A stretch of DNA of 64,000 nt from Legionella_C dresdenensis (GCF_042649825.1 NZ_JBHSAB010000010.1:31826-95825), one strand, 5' to 3'. Positions 1 through 8,842 are shown, counted from the first letter of the stretch. Made by a program: numbers and translations. The notes: generated by a model from the sequence alone, not told the origin.

Positions 1-1696
1 CTAATAGTTTAATGAACGATTGCCATGTCGGCTGATCAGAGGATTGGGCTAGTAAACTCATCAGGGAGTTTTGCAGTGCCTGATAATTTTGTTTGCCATT
101 GACTTGCAGTTTAGCTGCCGCAGATTCAATATTTTTAAGGAGAGTAGCCAGTTTTTGAGGGTCTGAGCGAAAATGATATATTAAGTTATGTACAATCTGA
201 GCGTAATCACTAATCTTAGTCATATTAAGCACCCTGATAAAATAAATCTCATTTGTTATGTACCAATTTCTGACTGGTTCGCACAGCTCGGCAAAACAAC
301 CTGGCCGGAGTAACAATGCCTGAATCAATTCGGAGCTATGATCGTGCTCAATCCATTGATGAATGGCGTCATTTGCGGCTTTACTTTTCAGGCGGGAACA
401 AAAATGAAGCAATAACGCATCAAATATGGGGCGGTACAGCGGGTTCTCGCTGCTTTTTTGCAGCAACAAGTGAAGTAATTCCAACAGTTTCTGATCCGGA
501 ATGATTGTTAAATTGATCAGCAATAACTGATGGAGCGTGTAATTGTTAAGGATTAAGAAAATGAGGCTGTCAGCATTTTGCAACCTGTGAGTCAGGATGA
601 GGGCATACTGGGAGGCAGGTGCTTGCAAACGTTGCATATAACAGCATAATTCCGAGATGAAGGAATCGGATAATGGTGTGGCAATGGCGATAATTTCATC
701 AGGCTTTGATTGTTTGAGTAATTGATAATAATGAGGAATAAGCAGATTAATTGAGCAGCCTGCCTTCATCAGTTCGCTCAGCCAGAGTGCTTGTGTGTGT
801 TTATGTATCGCTAACTGGCTGCAAATACGCGTAATCAGGTCCGGGTAGTTAAGTAGTTTAGCGCTTAATTCAGTAAAAAATGACGGCTGCCCCGGTTGCA
901 GCATGGTTTCCTTGAGGCGGGAGAAATAACTGTCTGCCAACTGGATTTTCGCATGCTCGGGCTGCTGATAAATTGTTGTCATAAAAGCAAGAAATTCAAG
1001 CAGTTGCTGGTTATTAAAACTTGCTAATAATAAGCCGGATACTGATTTGTTAAGATAGGCGCTCCCGGTTAAGTAACTTTTGGCAAGGGTGCGCTCAGGC
1101 GAGTCATTAGAAATTAATTGCTGAAGGACTTTCGAGTCTGATTCGTGATCTTTATAAAGCCTGTCGATGAATTGGACGATAGCCAGCGGATTGCCAGTAT
1201 GATGATTAGCGATATAGCGTTGTATCAGCCGGGATCTATCAACGCCCGGCTGTTCGAACAACCAGTGCAATGCATCATGAGCCAGCCGATTAAATTGGCT
1301 GTCATTCCAGTCATAGTGGCCCTTACTGTCAAGCAGCTCATTAATCAGCGCCGTTTTTCTTTCGGAATTTTCTTCTGCCATGTGGATTCGGGTGAGCATT
1401 AGCAGATTGGCAAGTTCGGGATTTTGAATGACCAGATTGCGATAAGTTTCCTGAGTTTGTGCGGCTCTCGCCGCTAACTCAATAAGCAGGCGGCGGAAAT
1501 TAGCCAGATGAGTTTGGCGAAGTCCAATCGAATGCTTATCTTCCTGATTGGCATACAGGGCTGCTGTTTCCCTGAATTTGAATAATAGTTTCGTTATTTT
1601 TCCGAGACGGCATTTACGTAATTCCGCAATTTGCTTCTCGTTTAGTTTTTCTAAGGGAAGATCCGCCAGCAGTTCATCTACTATGTCAGCAGCCAT
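1..1696 (-). CDS. Hypothetical helical protein, C-terminus cut by window edge
   Basis: The minus-strand frame from ATG at 1696 stays open for 565 codons to the left edge with no stop, so the gene continues outside the window. An AAGGAG ribosome binding site lies six bases before the ATG, which fixes the start. The product begins MAADIVDELLADLPLEKL and is leucine-, glutamine- and histidine-rich. It is predicted to be almost entirely alpha-helical and soluble, with no signal peptide and no clear membrane segment. The pattern of repeated amphipathic helices recalls alpha-solenoid or Legionellales effector-type proteins, but I recognise no family or catalytic motif. It lies 31 bp downstream of trkH on the same strand, so it may be the last gene of the dapF-trkA-trkH transcript. 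Confidence 0.8.
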   Translation of the reverse strand, partial: MAADIVDELLADLPLEKLNEKQIAELRKCRLGKITKLLFKFRETAALYANQEDKHSIGLRQTHLANFRRLLIELAARAAQTQETYRNLVIQNPELANLLMLTRIHMAEENSERKTALINELLDSKGHYDWNDSQFNRLAHDALHWLFEQPGVDRSRLIQRYIANHHTGNPLAIVQFIDRLYKDHESDSKVLQQLISNDSPERTLAKSYLTGSAYLNKSVSGLLLASFNNQQLLEFLAFMTTIYQQPEHAKIQLADSYFSRLKETMLQPGQPSFFTELSAKLLNYPDLITRICSQLAIHKHTQALWLSELMKAGCSINLLIPHYYQLLKQSKPDEIIAIATPLSDSFISELCCYMQRLQAPASQYALILTHRLQNADSLIFLILNNYTLHQLLLINLTIIPDQKLLELLHLLLQKSSENPLYRPIFDALLLHFCSRLKSKAANDAIHQWIEHDHSSELIQALLLRPGCFAELCEPVRNWYITNEIYFIRVLNMTKISDYAQIVHNLIYHFRSDPQKLATLLKNIESAAAKLQVNGKQNYQALQNSLMSLLAQSSDQPTWQSFIKLL

Positions 1697-1727
1697 GCAA
1701 AACTCCTTGTAAAATCAATATTTCAGG

Positions 1728-3176
1728 CTATTTCTGCCAAAATCCTCGGGTGAATAGAATGAGCAGGGAAAATATTTCCAGCCGGCCTGCGATCATGGCG
1801 AAAATTAATACCCATTTACTTCCCTGGTTTAAATTGGCAAAGTTTGTACTGATTGCGCCAATTCCAGCGCCAGCATTGGACAACCCGGCAATAATGGCTG
1901 AAAAGGATGTGATAAAATCATTGCCCAAGGCCATAAACACAATCACTAACAATAGATATAAACCGATATACGCAGAAATAAAAGCCCACATCGATTGCAA
2001 AATCTGTTCAGGCAGACAGTGTCGGCCAAATTTAAGCGGTGCGATGGCATGAGGATGGAGCAGACGAGTCATTTCGCGTTTGCCCTGTTTGAAAATAAGT
2101 AACGCCCGTATTATTTTAATTCCGCCGCTGGTTGAGGCAGCGCAACCGCCAATCAAGGCAAGTAAAACAATAAGCAATGGCAGGAAAGTAGGCCAGCTGC
2201 CAAATGTTTCTGAAGTAAAACCGGTAGTTGTTGCCATGGAAATGACATTAAACAGGCTTTTAACTACGGTATGATGATTGGCTTTAAAAAAGCCATAGCA
2301 GATAAGGCATACCGCAACCGTGGCGGTTGCGAAAAAAAGAAAGCCGATATAGCAGCGGAATTCTTCATCTTGCCAATAGTGTTTTAATGAGCGTTTTTTA
2401 AAGGTAAAAAAATGCAGGGCAAAACTGGTTCCGCCGAGCAGCATAAAAAGGCTGGCGACCAGTTCAATGCTGCTGCTGTGATAATAGGCAAAGCTGTTAT
2501 CGTGCATTGAGAAGCCGCCAGTCGAAACAGTAGCAAAACTTTCTCCCAGCGCGTCAAACCAGTCCATGCCACAACCCCAGTAGCCCAGCATGCAGAGCAG
2601 GGTCAGCAATACATAAATTGACCATAATGCTTTTGCGGTCTGGGCTATGCGCGGCGTAAGCTTGCTGTCTTTCATGGGACCCGGTGTTTCCGCCCGGTAA
2701 AGCTGCATGCCTCCAACGCCGAGCATGGGTAAGATAGCCACCGCGAGTACGACAATACCCATTCCGCCCAAAAATTGTAACTGTTGGCGGTAGAACAATA
2801 ATGCGCTGGGTAAGCCCTCCAAATGCCTGATTGCGCTTGCCCCTGTTGATGTAAAACCTGATACTGATTCAAATATGGCATCGGTGACAGTGTGTTGAGT
2901 CAAATTAAAAATAAACGGTAAGGAGGCAAAAAAACACAGCACAAACCAAAACAGCGTAACCAGTAAAAAGCCGTCACGCACTTTTAATTCCTGACGTTGA
3001 TTACGGCAACATAGCCACAATAATGCGCCAGTAATAAAAGTGCAGCCAAATGCCGCTATGAATGAACGCCCGGTTTGCTCGTAAAAAATAAAATTAATGA
3101 TAAGCGGGCTCAGCATGCTCACACTGAACATCATGAGCAAAATGCCAAGCAGGCGGAAAATCGTTTTAATCTGCAT
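1728..3176 (-). CDS. trkH: Trk potassium uptake protein TrkH
   Basis: Potassium-translocating membrane subunit of the Trk system, working with the cytosolic regulator TrkA encoded just upstream. The 482-aa product has the length and many hydrophobic helices of TrkH. Pore-loop motifs are visible, including SVSGFTSTGAS near residue 105 and GGCAASTSGGIKIIRA near residue 345, with further SMATTTGFTSE and SNAGAGIGA loops, giving the four K+-filter repeats expected of the SKT family. The ATG at 3176 is preceded by an AGGGGG ribosome binding site. The gap to trkA is 19 bp, so the two are surely co-transcribed. Family assignment is secure; TrkH versus the TrkG paralogue cannot be separated from sequence alone. 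Confidence 0.95.
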   Translation of the reverse strand: MQIKTIFRLLGILLMMFSVSMLSPLIINFIFYEQTGRSFIAAFGCTFITGALLWLCCRNQRQELKVRDGFLLVTLFWFVLCFFASLPFIFNLTQHTVTDAIFESVSGFTSTGASAIRHLEGLPSALLFYRQQLQFLGGMGIVVLAVAILPMLGVGGMQLYRAETPGPMKDSKLTPRIAQTAKALWSIYVLLTLLCMLGYWGCGMDWFDALGESFATVSTGGFSMHDNSFAYYHSSSIELVASLFMLLGGTSFALHFFTFKKRSLKHYWQDEEFRCYIGFLFFATATVAVCLICYGFFKANHHTVVKSLFNVISMATTTGFTSETFGSWPTFLPLLIVLLALIGGCAASTSGGIKIIRALLIFKQGKREMTRLLHPHAIAPLKFGRHCLPEQILQSMWAFISAYIGLYLLLVIVFMALGNDFITSFSAIIAGLSNAGAGIGAISTNFANLNQGSKWVLIFAMIAGRLEIFSLLILFTRGFWQK

Positions 3177-3195
3177 CGCACGGCCCCCTTCTACG

Positions 3196-4569
3196 TTAAA
3201 AGGCGATACTCACCTGAAACAGCGCTTCGATTTGCCGGATATAACGTCTGTTAAGCGATAACAGAATAACATGATCGCCTGATTCGATCAGCAGATTTGG
3301 CGTGGCCATAATAACTCGCTGATTGCGGATTATCGCGGCTGCCGAGCAACCCGGCGGTAAGGGGATCTCTGCCAGAGAGCGTCCGACAACCAATGAGGTG
3401 TGCGAATTGCCATGGGTAACCAGTTCGATAATTTCTGCTTCATTGTTTTGCAGCCGTTGGACCTTTATCATATTGCCACGCCGCAATTTGGTTAAAATAC
3501 AGCCAATTGTAATCTGTTGCGGTGAAATGGCCTGATCAATGGCGCTGTCATCAATCAGTTCGATATAAGCAGGGCGATTAATCAGCGCCATGACATGGCG
3601 TGCTCCCAGCCGTTTGGCTTGCAGGCACGACATAATATTGGCTTCGTCATCGTTAGTGACAGCACAGAAGACATCGGCGAATTCAATATTCTCATTAAGC
3701 AGCAAATCACGATCAGCAATATCGCCTTGTAATACAGTGCCCTTGCGTAATTGCGAAGCCAGGCTGCTGGCGCGATTATTATTATGTTCAACAATCTTAA
3801 TCTGATAGTTGTTTTCCAGCGCTTGCGCCAGCGAGGTGCCAATATGGCCGCCGCCAGCAATAAAAATACGATGATTAGGCTGGGAGGAATGCTGGCTTGA
3901 GGCTGTTAATACCTGTTGCAAGGTTTTAGGCGTTGCAGCAAACAAGACATTATCACCCGGTTGAATCACAACGTCTGGACTGGCTTCGATAGATTGGTCG
4001 CCGCGAAATACCGCCATAATCCGAACCTCTGCGCCATTGAGAACCTGGTATAACTGTTCGACGCTCTTGCCGGTCATCATGTCATTAGGAGATGTGTTTA
4101 TTGTTCCCAGCAATATTTTTCCGTCCGCAAAATCAAAAATCTGAGTTGCCTCGGGATAGGTAATGAGGCTTTGAATATGGGTTGCAACCAGCTTTTCCGG
4201 GCTGATAATGACATCGACTGGAACATGGTCATTATGGAATAAATGAGGATAATTATAATAATGTTGTGAGCGGATGCGGGCAATTTTAGTGGGGGTGCGA
4301 AAGAGGCTATAGGCTACCTGGCAGCCAATCATATTAATTTCATCACTATCGGTAACCGCAATTAACATATCCGCGTGCTCGATCCCTGCTTCAATAAGGA
4401 CGGAAGGATAAGAGGCCGAGCCATGGACAGTCTGTATATCCAGGCGGTGGTGCAATTCTTTTAAGCGGTTTTCATTGAGATCAACCAGCGAGATGTCATT
4501 GTTTTCCTGCACCAGATTTTCTGCCAGTGTACCACCAACCTGGCCTGCACCCAAAATAACTATTCGCAT
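3196..4569 (-). CDS. trkA: Trk system potassium transport regulator TrkA
   Basis: Peripheral membrane NAD(H)-binding protein that gates TrkH. At 457 aa it matches the usual two-repeat TrkA architecture: RCK_N (Rossmann GAGQVGGTLAENL at residue 7 onward), RCK_C around residues 140-220, a second RCK_N (FIAGGGHIGTSLAQAL near residue 235) and a second RCK_C to the end. The start overlaps the last 10 nt of dapF, so translation is probably coupled to dapF, and trkH follows after 19 bp. All three form one minus-strand operon. Nothing unusual was seen in the ligand-binding motifs. Confidence 0.95.
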   Translation of the reverse strand: MRIVILGAGQVGGTLAENLVQENNDISLVDLNENRLKELHHRLDIQTVHGSASYPSVLIEAGIEHADMLIAVTDSDEINMIGCQVAYSLFRTPTKIARIRSQHYYNYPHLFHNDHVPVDVIISPEKLVATHIQSLITYPEATQIFDFADGKILLGTINTSPNDMMTGKSVEQLYQVLNGAEVRIMAVFRGDQSIEASPDVVIQPGDNVLFAATPKTLQQVLTASSQHSSQPNHRIFIAGGGHIGTSLAQALENNYQIKIVEHNNNRASSLASQLRKGTVLQGDIADRDLLLNENIEFADVFCAVTNDDEANIMSCLQAKRLGARHVMALINRPAYIELIDDSAIDQAISPQQITIGCILTKLRRGNMIKVQRLQNNEAEIIELVTHGNSHTSLVVGRSLAEIPLPPGCSAAAIIRNQRVIMATPNLLIESGDHVILLSLNRRYIRQIEALFQVSIAF

Positions 4570-5411
4570 GACAACATACCGCTATATAAGACGCCATCGT
4601 AAACGAAACTGGCAGGACCGGTCAGTAAAACCGGACTGGATTCGTCTGGCCACTCAATAATAAGCTCACCGCCCGGTAACATCACATGGATACGGCTGTC
4701 GAGTTGGTAATGCAGCTTACCGACAATCGCCGCGGCAACTGCGCCGCTTCCGCAGGCTTGTGTTTCACCGCAGCCGCGCTCGTAGACCCGCAGGGCAATA
4801 TGATTTTGGTCAATAATTTGCATAAAACCGGCATTAGTCTGCTCAGGGAAATTGCAATGTTCACTGATTTCCTGACCAAGTGCGGCAACTGGCGCTTCAG
4901 CCACGTCATGAACGACACTGACGGCATGTGGATTGCCCACATTGACGGCGTGTATTGAATGCAGCGTGCCATCCTGCAGCGAAAGCTGATAACTTGCCGC
5001 TTGTTGAAAGGCCAGCATGGGAATATCAACCGGGTGGAATTTGGGTAGGCCAAAGCTTACGGTTACACTGTCATCGCCATTGATAGTTAATTTCATCACC
5101 GTAGTGCGGGTTGCAACCGTAATGCTGTCTTTGTCGGTTAGTTGCTGGTGTTGGATAAAGCGGGCAAGGCAGCGGGCCCCGTTACCGCATTGACCGACTT
5201 CCTGGCCATTGGCATTGAAGATACGGTAAAAAAAATCCACAGCAGGATCATTGCTTGATTCAACCATGAGGCATTGATCAAACCCAATACCAGTATTGCG
5301 CTGTGCAAGCATTGCAATTTCATGCGGCAGCAGGTTAACAGACTGGTTAATGGCGTCTATGACAATAAAATCATTCCCCAGCCCATGCATTTTAGTAAAT
5401 CGTAAATTCAT
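4560..5411 (-). CDS. dapF: Diaminopimelate epimerase
   Basis: Interconverts LL- and meso-diaminopimelate for lysine and peptidoglycan synthesis in the cytosol. At 283 aa it has normal length and the signature start KMHGLGNDFIVIDA. Both catalytic cysteines are present: C75 in QCGNGARC and C220 in GCGETQACGSGA. The start codon sits at the mouth of a tandem repeat array: the last repeat-encoded mini-ORF ends in an ATGA that overlaps the dapF ATG, and only a weak ribosome binding site (GTGAGCC) is visible. dapF expression may therefore depend on translation coming through the array. It overlaps trkA by 10 nt downstream. Confidence 0.96.
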   Translation of the reverse strand: MNLRFTKMHGLGNDFIVIDAINQSVNLLPHEIAMLAQRNTGIGFDQCLMVESSNDPAVDFFYRIFNANGQEVGQCGNGARCLARFIQHQQLTDKDSITVATRTTVMKLTINGDDSVTVSFGLPKFHPVDIPMLAFQQAASYQLSLQDGTLHSIHAVNVGNPHAVSVVHDVAEAPVAALGQEISEHCNFPEQTNAGFMQIIDQNHIALRVYERGCGETQACGSGAVAAAIVGKLHYQLDSRIHVMLPGGELIIEWPDESSPVLLTGPASFVYDGVLYSGMLSCE

Positions 5412-6363
5412 TTCTGGCTCACTGTAGTATTTGCCGTGGGTTTATGAGTCTTCAGGCAGATAGAATCCCTACACACAAGGCTCCCTCTCCCGTATCGGGA
5501 GAGGGCTGGGGAGAGGGCAAACTTTAGATAACCAGCAGCTTGTTCTGGCGCAATTTTTTCCCTCTCCCCAACCCTCTCCCGATACGGGAGAGGGAGCAAT
5601 GCTATTTTAGTAAGTTGTCGATTCATTTCTGGCTCGCTGTAGTATTTGCCGTGGGTTTATGAGACTTCAGGCAGATAGCATCCCTGCACACAAGGCTCCC
5701 TCTCCCGTATCGGGAGAGGGCAAACTTTAGATAACCAGCAGCTTGTTCTGGCGCAATTTTTTCCCTCTCCCCAACCCTCTCCCGATACGGGAGAGGGAGC
5801 AATGCTATTTTAGTAAGTTGTCGATTCATTTCTGGCTCACTGTAGTATTTGCCGTGGGTTTATGAGACTTCAGGCAGATAGCATCCCTGCACACAAGGCT
5901 CCCTCTCCCGTATCGGGAGAGGGCAAACTTTAGATAACCAGCAGCTTGTNNNNNNNNNNNNNNNNNNNNNNNNNNNNNNNNNNNNNNNNNNNNNNNNNNN
6001 NNNNNNNNAGAGGGCAAACTTTAGATAACCAGCAGCTTGTTCTGGCGCAATTTTTTCCCTCTCCCCAACCCTCTCCCGATACGGGAGAGGAAGCAATGCT
6101 ATTTTAGTAAGTCGTCGATTCATTTCTGGCTCGCTGTAGTATTTGCCGTGGGTTTATGTGTCTTCAGGCAGATAGAATCCCTACACACAAGGCTCCCTCT
6201 CCCGTATCGGGAGAGGGGTGGGGAGAGGGCAACTTTTAGATAACCAGCAGCTTGTTCTGGCGCAATTTTTTCCCTCTCCCCAACCCTCTCCCGATACGGG
6301 AGAGGAAGCAATGCTATTTTAGTAAGTTGCCGATTCATTTCTGGCTCACTGTAGTATTTGCCG
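5412..6363 (-). repeat. Tandem repeat array (203-215 bp units) encoding coupled mini-ORFs upstream of dapF
   Basis: At least four units plus a partial one begin near 5409, 5624, 5827, 6120 and 6335. Each holds two inverted copies of a CCTCTCCCGTATCGGGAGAG element separated by a common stretch with CAGCAGCTTG. Read on the minus strand, every intact unit is a 68-72 codon frame starting MNRQLTKIALLPLPYRERVG and ending VSQK or ASQK. The stop overlaps the next unit's ATG as ATGA, and the last overlaps dapF's own ATG. The first codons of the unit (ATGAAT..CGA..TTACTAAAAT.GCAT) resemble the first codons of dapF, suggesting the duplicated unit captured dapF's 5' end. I regard the mini-ORFs as repeat-borne, not as established genes. 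Units differ by an optional CTGGGGAGAGGG segment. Confidence 0.85.
5950..6008. other. Assembly gap (run of N)
   Basis: Fifty-nine undetermined bases fall inside the tandem array. The flanks are the same position of the repeat unit, so the true unit count and gap length are unknown; one or more units may have been collapsed. Confidence 0.99.
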
Positions 6364-6627
6364 TTGACTGTGTGTTTTCAGGCAGATATAGCGCGCCTTT
6401 CTGGCCACAGCCTGTTATTACTAAATATATAATCCCTGACAATACTGCTTTTAAAATGATTTTCATAGTATCTCTGCATGCGAGGCCCCTTTTCCTGATA
6501 CAGGAGAGGAGGCAATAAATCTTCTTACATTTTCACCTTGAAACAGGAAATGTCAATAATCCTTGTTGATCTTGCTATATAACGGGGCTTTGGCGATAAT
6601 TTATCTTTTTCCAGTCGGATTACAGTA
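6364..6627. other. Non-coding leader of the esterase gene with a degenerate repeat remnant
   Basis: No credible gene is visible here. Positions about 6488-6512 hold a decayed copy of the array palindrome (CCTTTTCCTGATACAGGAGAGG). The AT-rich stretch after 6540, including TATATAA near 6577, is the likely promoter region for the gene at 6628, but no clean -35/-10 pair could be fixed. Together with 5412-6363 this is the only gene-free stretch over 300 bases in the window. Confidence 0.6.
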
Positions 6628-7284
6628 ATGAATAAAATTGATTCCCGGTCGCCTGCACAAGGATGCGTAATCTGGATGCATGGTCTGGGGGCGGACGCGA
6701 GTGATATGGAGGGCGTGGCGGTTTACCCGCAGCTGGCGGCTTTACCATTGCGGCACGTATTTCTTGATGCGCCAGTCCGGCCAGTCACGCTGAATGGCGG
6801 TATGGCGATGAGAGCCTGGTATGATATTTTGGGACTGAAGCTTGCTGATCGCGAAGATCATGCCGGCATTACCCAATCGGCCGCAATAATAAAAAAAGCC
6901 ATTGAAAGCCAGTTGGCTGATGGTTTTCAATCTGACCAGATTTTTTTAGCTGGTTTCTCTCAGGGCGGCGCCATGGCTTTGTATACCGCGTTAACCCTGG
7001 ATAAACCCTTGGCTGGCGTGCTTGCACTTTCGGCTTATTTGCCGTTGGCGGGTGACTGCAGTCCGGTACAGGCAAAAAATACCCCCTTCTTTTCCGCAAG
7101 CGGGGTTTATGATCCGGTTGTCTTGCCAGATTGGACGAAAAAAAGTGAACAATGGCTGGAGAGCCATGGTTATAGCAATATTACTACCAGACAATATCCT
7201 ATGGAACACAACATCTGCATTAATGAAATGAATGATATTGCTGAATGGTTAAAAACAAAAATCAGAGGAGTTAATGCAGAATGA
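6628..7284 (+). CDS. Carboxylesterase/phospholipase of the alpha/beta hydrolase-2 family
   Basis: Cytosolic serine hydrolase related to bacterial carboxylesterases and eukaryotic acyl-protein thioesterases (Abhydrolase_2). The 218-aa product starts with the family block VIWMHGLGADASDM, carries the nucleophile elbow GFSQGG near residues 112-117, and has the catalytic Asp (YDPVV near 162) and His (MEHNI near 193). No signal peptide is present. Its stop overlaps the next ATG (ATGA), so it leads a short operon with ratA and rnfH. The in vivo substrate is unknown; related Legionella and Pseudomonas enzymes hydrolyse short acyl esters and lysophospholipids. Confidence 0.9.
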   Translation: MNKIDSRSPAQGCVIWMHGLGADASDMEGVAVYPQLAALPLRHVFLDAPVRPVTLNGGMAMRAWYDILGLKLADREDHAGITQSAAIIKKAIESQLADGFQSDQIFLAGFSQGGAMALYTALTLDKPLAGVLALSAYLPLAGDCSPVQAKNTPFFSASGVYDPVVLPDWTKKSEQWLESHGYSNITTRQYPMEHNICINEMNDIAEWLKTKIRGVNAE

Positions 7285-7715
7285 CAGTTGTGCAAAAGTC
7301 AAGGGTAGTGCCATTCTCATGTGAACAAATGTACGGGCTGGTAAATGATGTTGAACAGTATTCGGAATTTCTGCCTTATTGCGCGCAAAGCATGGTCCAT
7401 CATCGGGATGAAGATGAAGTTCAGGCGACATTGGTAATCAGTGCCGCCGGTATGAGCAAATCATTTACTACCCGCAATCGTCTGCAAGCTAACAAAATGA
7501 TTGAAATTCGACTGGTTGATGGCCCGTTCAGCCACCTGGAAGGTTTTTGGCGTTTTGATGAGGTTGCGGAAGGCTGCAAAATTTCTTTTGATCTCGAGTT
7601 TGAATTCGCTGGCCGGATGTTTTCGATGTTGTTAGGTCCTGTTTTTGAGCAGGTCACAGATAAGATGGTAGATGCTTTTTGTCTGCGGGCTGAGTCGTTA
7701 TATGGTAAAGGTTGA
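7281..7715 (+). CDS. ratA: RatA/COQ10-like START-fold protein
   Basis: Member of the polyketide cyclase/START-like family (COQ10/RatA). In E. coli RatA was reported to interfere with 70S ribosome assembly, while eukaryotic COQ10 binds ubiquinone, so the native role is debated. The 144-aa protein opens VVQKSRVVPFSCEQMYGLVN and contains the family pattern VEQYSEFLPYC near residue 25 and LVDGPFSHLEGFWRF near residue 75. It is coupled upstream by ATGA to the esterase and overlaps rnfH by 14 nt, the usual ratA-rnfH pairing. Confidence 0.9.
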   Translation: MTVVQKSRVVPFSCEQMYGLVNDVEQYSEFLPYCAQSMVHHRDEDEVQATLVISAAGMSKSFTTRNRLQANKMIEIRLVDGPFSHLEGFWRFDEVAEGCKISFDLEFEFAGRMFSMLLGPVFEQVTDKMVDAFCLRAESLYGKG

Positions 7716-7974
7716 AGTTATTTACATTACGGCGGGTCAGGCAGTGATCCAGCGTTATTGTCAGTTACCCACAGGTGCGACCGTTGCGGATGCGATTGCT
7801 GATACGAGGATAGTGCTTGAATATCCTGAGCTTGAAGTTATGGCTGTAGGGATATTCAGTAAACTGGTAACTCGGGAAACGGTTTTGAAAAACGGTGATC
7901 GGATAGAGTTTTATCGCCCTTTAAGTCTTGATCCTAAAGAGAAGAGGCGGATCAGAGCCAAGGTTAAGAAATAA
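7702..7974 (+). CDS. rnfH: RnfH family ubiquitin-fold protein
   Basis: Small beta-grasp protein (UPF0125) of unknown biochemical role, named from association with Rnf electron-transport loci and commonly found next to ratA. The 90-aa product starts MVKVEVIYITAGQAVIQRY and contains VLKNGDRIEFYRPLSLDPKE, the conserved family C-terminal block. I choose ATG 7702, which overlaps the end of ratA by 14 nt, because an upstream in-frame start would add residues that are only ratA read in another frame. The basic KEKRRIRAKVKK tail is typical. Confidence 0.9.
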   Translation: MVKVEVIYITAGQAVIQRYCQLPTGATVADAIADTRIVLEYPELEVMAVGIFSKLVTRETVLKNGDRIEFYRPLSLDPKEKRRIRAKVKK

Positions 7975-8004
7975 CCTTGAGGATACACGGCCGGCAACAT
8001 CTTT

Positions 8005-8024
8005 GTTGGGTCAAACGACCCAAC
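8005..8024. repeat. Dispersed palindrome, family A (copy 1)
   Basis: GTTGGGTCAAACGACCCAAC: 8-bp perfect arms with a 4-base loop. It sits between the convergent ends of rnfH and bamE, where it could also act as a bidirectional terminator-like hairpin. Confidence 0.85.
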
Positions 8025-8031
8025 GGGGGGA

Positions 8032-8346
8032 TTATGGATTGTGTTCTATTTTTACTAGCCTGTTATTGCTGAAGAACAATGTCAGATTTTTAATTTTGTT
8101 CGAACCGCTACCTTTACGCCAGGTATAAGCGTAATCCCAGCGATTATCATTGAATGTCGGGCTTAACAGGCTGGTTCCCATCAAAATTGCGGCATCTTCT
8201 TTGCTCATGCCCACATGCAACCGTGATATCCGTGTTTCAGGAAGCAAGTTTCCCTGTTGTACTACCCGCCTTGAAAAATCATAAGAAGCACAACCGTTGA
8301 GCATCAAAATAAGGGCTATTACAAAAAAAGAGGTTCCACGTCGCAT
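8032..8346 (-). CDS. bamE: Outer membrane assembly lipoprotein BamE (SmpA/OmlA)
   Basis: Lipoprotein of the BAM complex that inserts beta-barrel proteins into the outer membrane. The chosen ATG at 8346 gives a lipoprotein signal MRRGTSFFVIALILMLNGC with a lipobox LNGC. The mature part carries the BamE block QGNLLPETRISRLHVGMSKE, then LMGTSLLSPTFNDNRWDYAY. A longer in-frame start at 8385 would place charged residues before the signal, so I reject it. It is divergent from fur, as in many gammaproteobacteria, and the two promoters share a 40-bp region. The product is about 104 aa, close to E. coli BamE. Confidence 0.92.
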   Translation of the reverse strand: MRRGTSFFVIALILMLNGCASYDFSRRVVQQGNLLPETRISRLHVGMSKEDAAILMGTSLLSPTFNDNRWDYAYTWRKGSGSNKIKNLTLFFSNNRLVKIEHNP

Positions 8347-8351
8347 AGTTT

Positions 8352-8380
8352 TTGCCTGCCTTGAAAAATTTCGCCATAAT
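8352..8380 (+). promoter_or_regulatory. Predicted sigma70 promoter of fur
   Basis: TTGCCT at 8352-8357 and CATAAT at 8375-8380 are separated by 17 bp. Transcription would begin near 8387, downstream of an in-frame ATG at 8384, which helps assign the fur start to GTG 8426. Confidence 0.6.
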
Positions 8381-8425
8381 AGCATGACATTTACTGAAAA
8401 ACACGAATTTTACTTGGGAGTTGTT

Positions 8426-8842
8426 GTGGAAGAAAGCCAGCAATTAAAGGATGCCGGATTAAAAATAACCATGCCGCGGTTGAAGGTATTACAGATTCTT
8501 GAACAGTCTGCCGATCATCATTTAAGTGCAGAGAATGTTTACAAAGCATTGCTGGATATGGGAGAGGACGTTGGTCTGGCTACAGTGTACCGGGTTCTGA
8601 CCCAGTTTGAAGCGGCAGGGCTGGTTTCGCGCCATAATTTTGAGGGCGGGCACTCAGTGTTTGAGTTGAGCCAGGGCGAACATCATGATCATCTCGTGTG
8701 TGTAAAATGTGGTAAGGTAGAAGAGTTTATTGATGAAATCATAGAGCAACGGCAGAAACTGATCGCCGAACAGGCGAATTTTAAAATGACCGATCATGCG
8801 CTAAATATCTATGGATTATGCCCGGGATGCCAGAACAAATAG
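8426..8842 (+). CDS. fur: Ferric uptake regulator Fur
   Basis: Fe(II)-sensing dimeric repressor of iron uptake genes. From GTG 8426 the product is 138 aa and aligns end to end with Fur: LKDAGLKITMPRLKVLQ, the recognition region GLATVYRVLTQFEAAGLVSRH, metal-binding HHDHLVC, and two CxxC pairs (CVKC and CPGC). GTG is preferred because GGGAG lies five bases upstream and because the in-frame ATG at 8384 falls at or before the predicted transcription start. It is divergent from bamE. I did not find a convincing Fur box in the shared promoter. Confidence 0.93.
   Translation: MEESQQLKDAGLKITMPRLKVLQILEQSADHHLSAENVYKALLDMGEDVGLATVYRVLTQFEAAGLVSRHNFEGGHSVFELSQGEHHDHLVCVKCGKVEEFIDEIIEQRQKLIAEQANFKMTDHALNIYGLCPGCQNK

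Noticed and set aside
316..1402. Plus-strand frames inside the left-edge region
   Set aside because: They are antisense to an uninterrupted 565-codon minus-strand frame with a clear ribosome binding site, so they are shadows.
5408..6338. The mini-ORFs of the dapF array as independent protein genes
   Set aside because: Their sequence is the translated palindrome (LPLPYRERVGEREK); the interest lies in coupling to dapF and not in a protein function.
5412..6363. CRISPR array
   Set aside because: Units are tandem copies without unique spacers and no cas genes are present.
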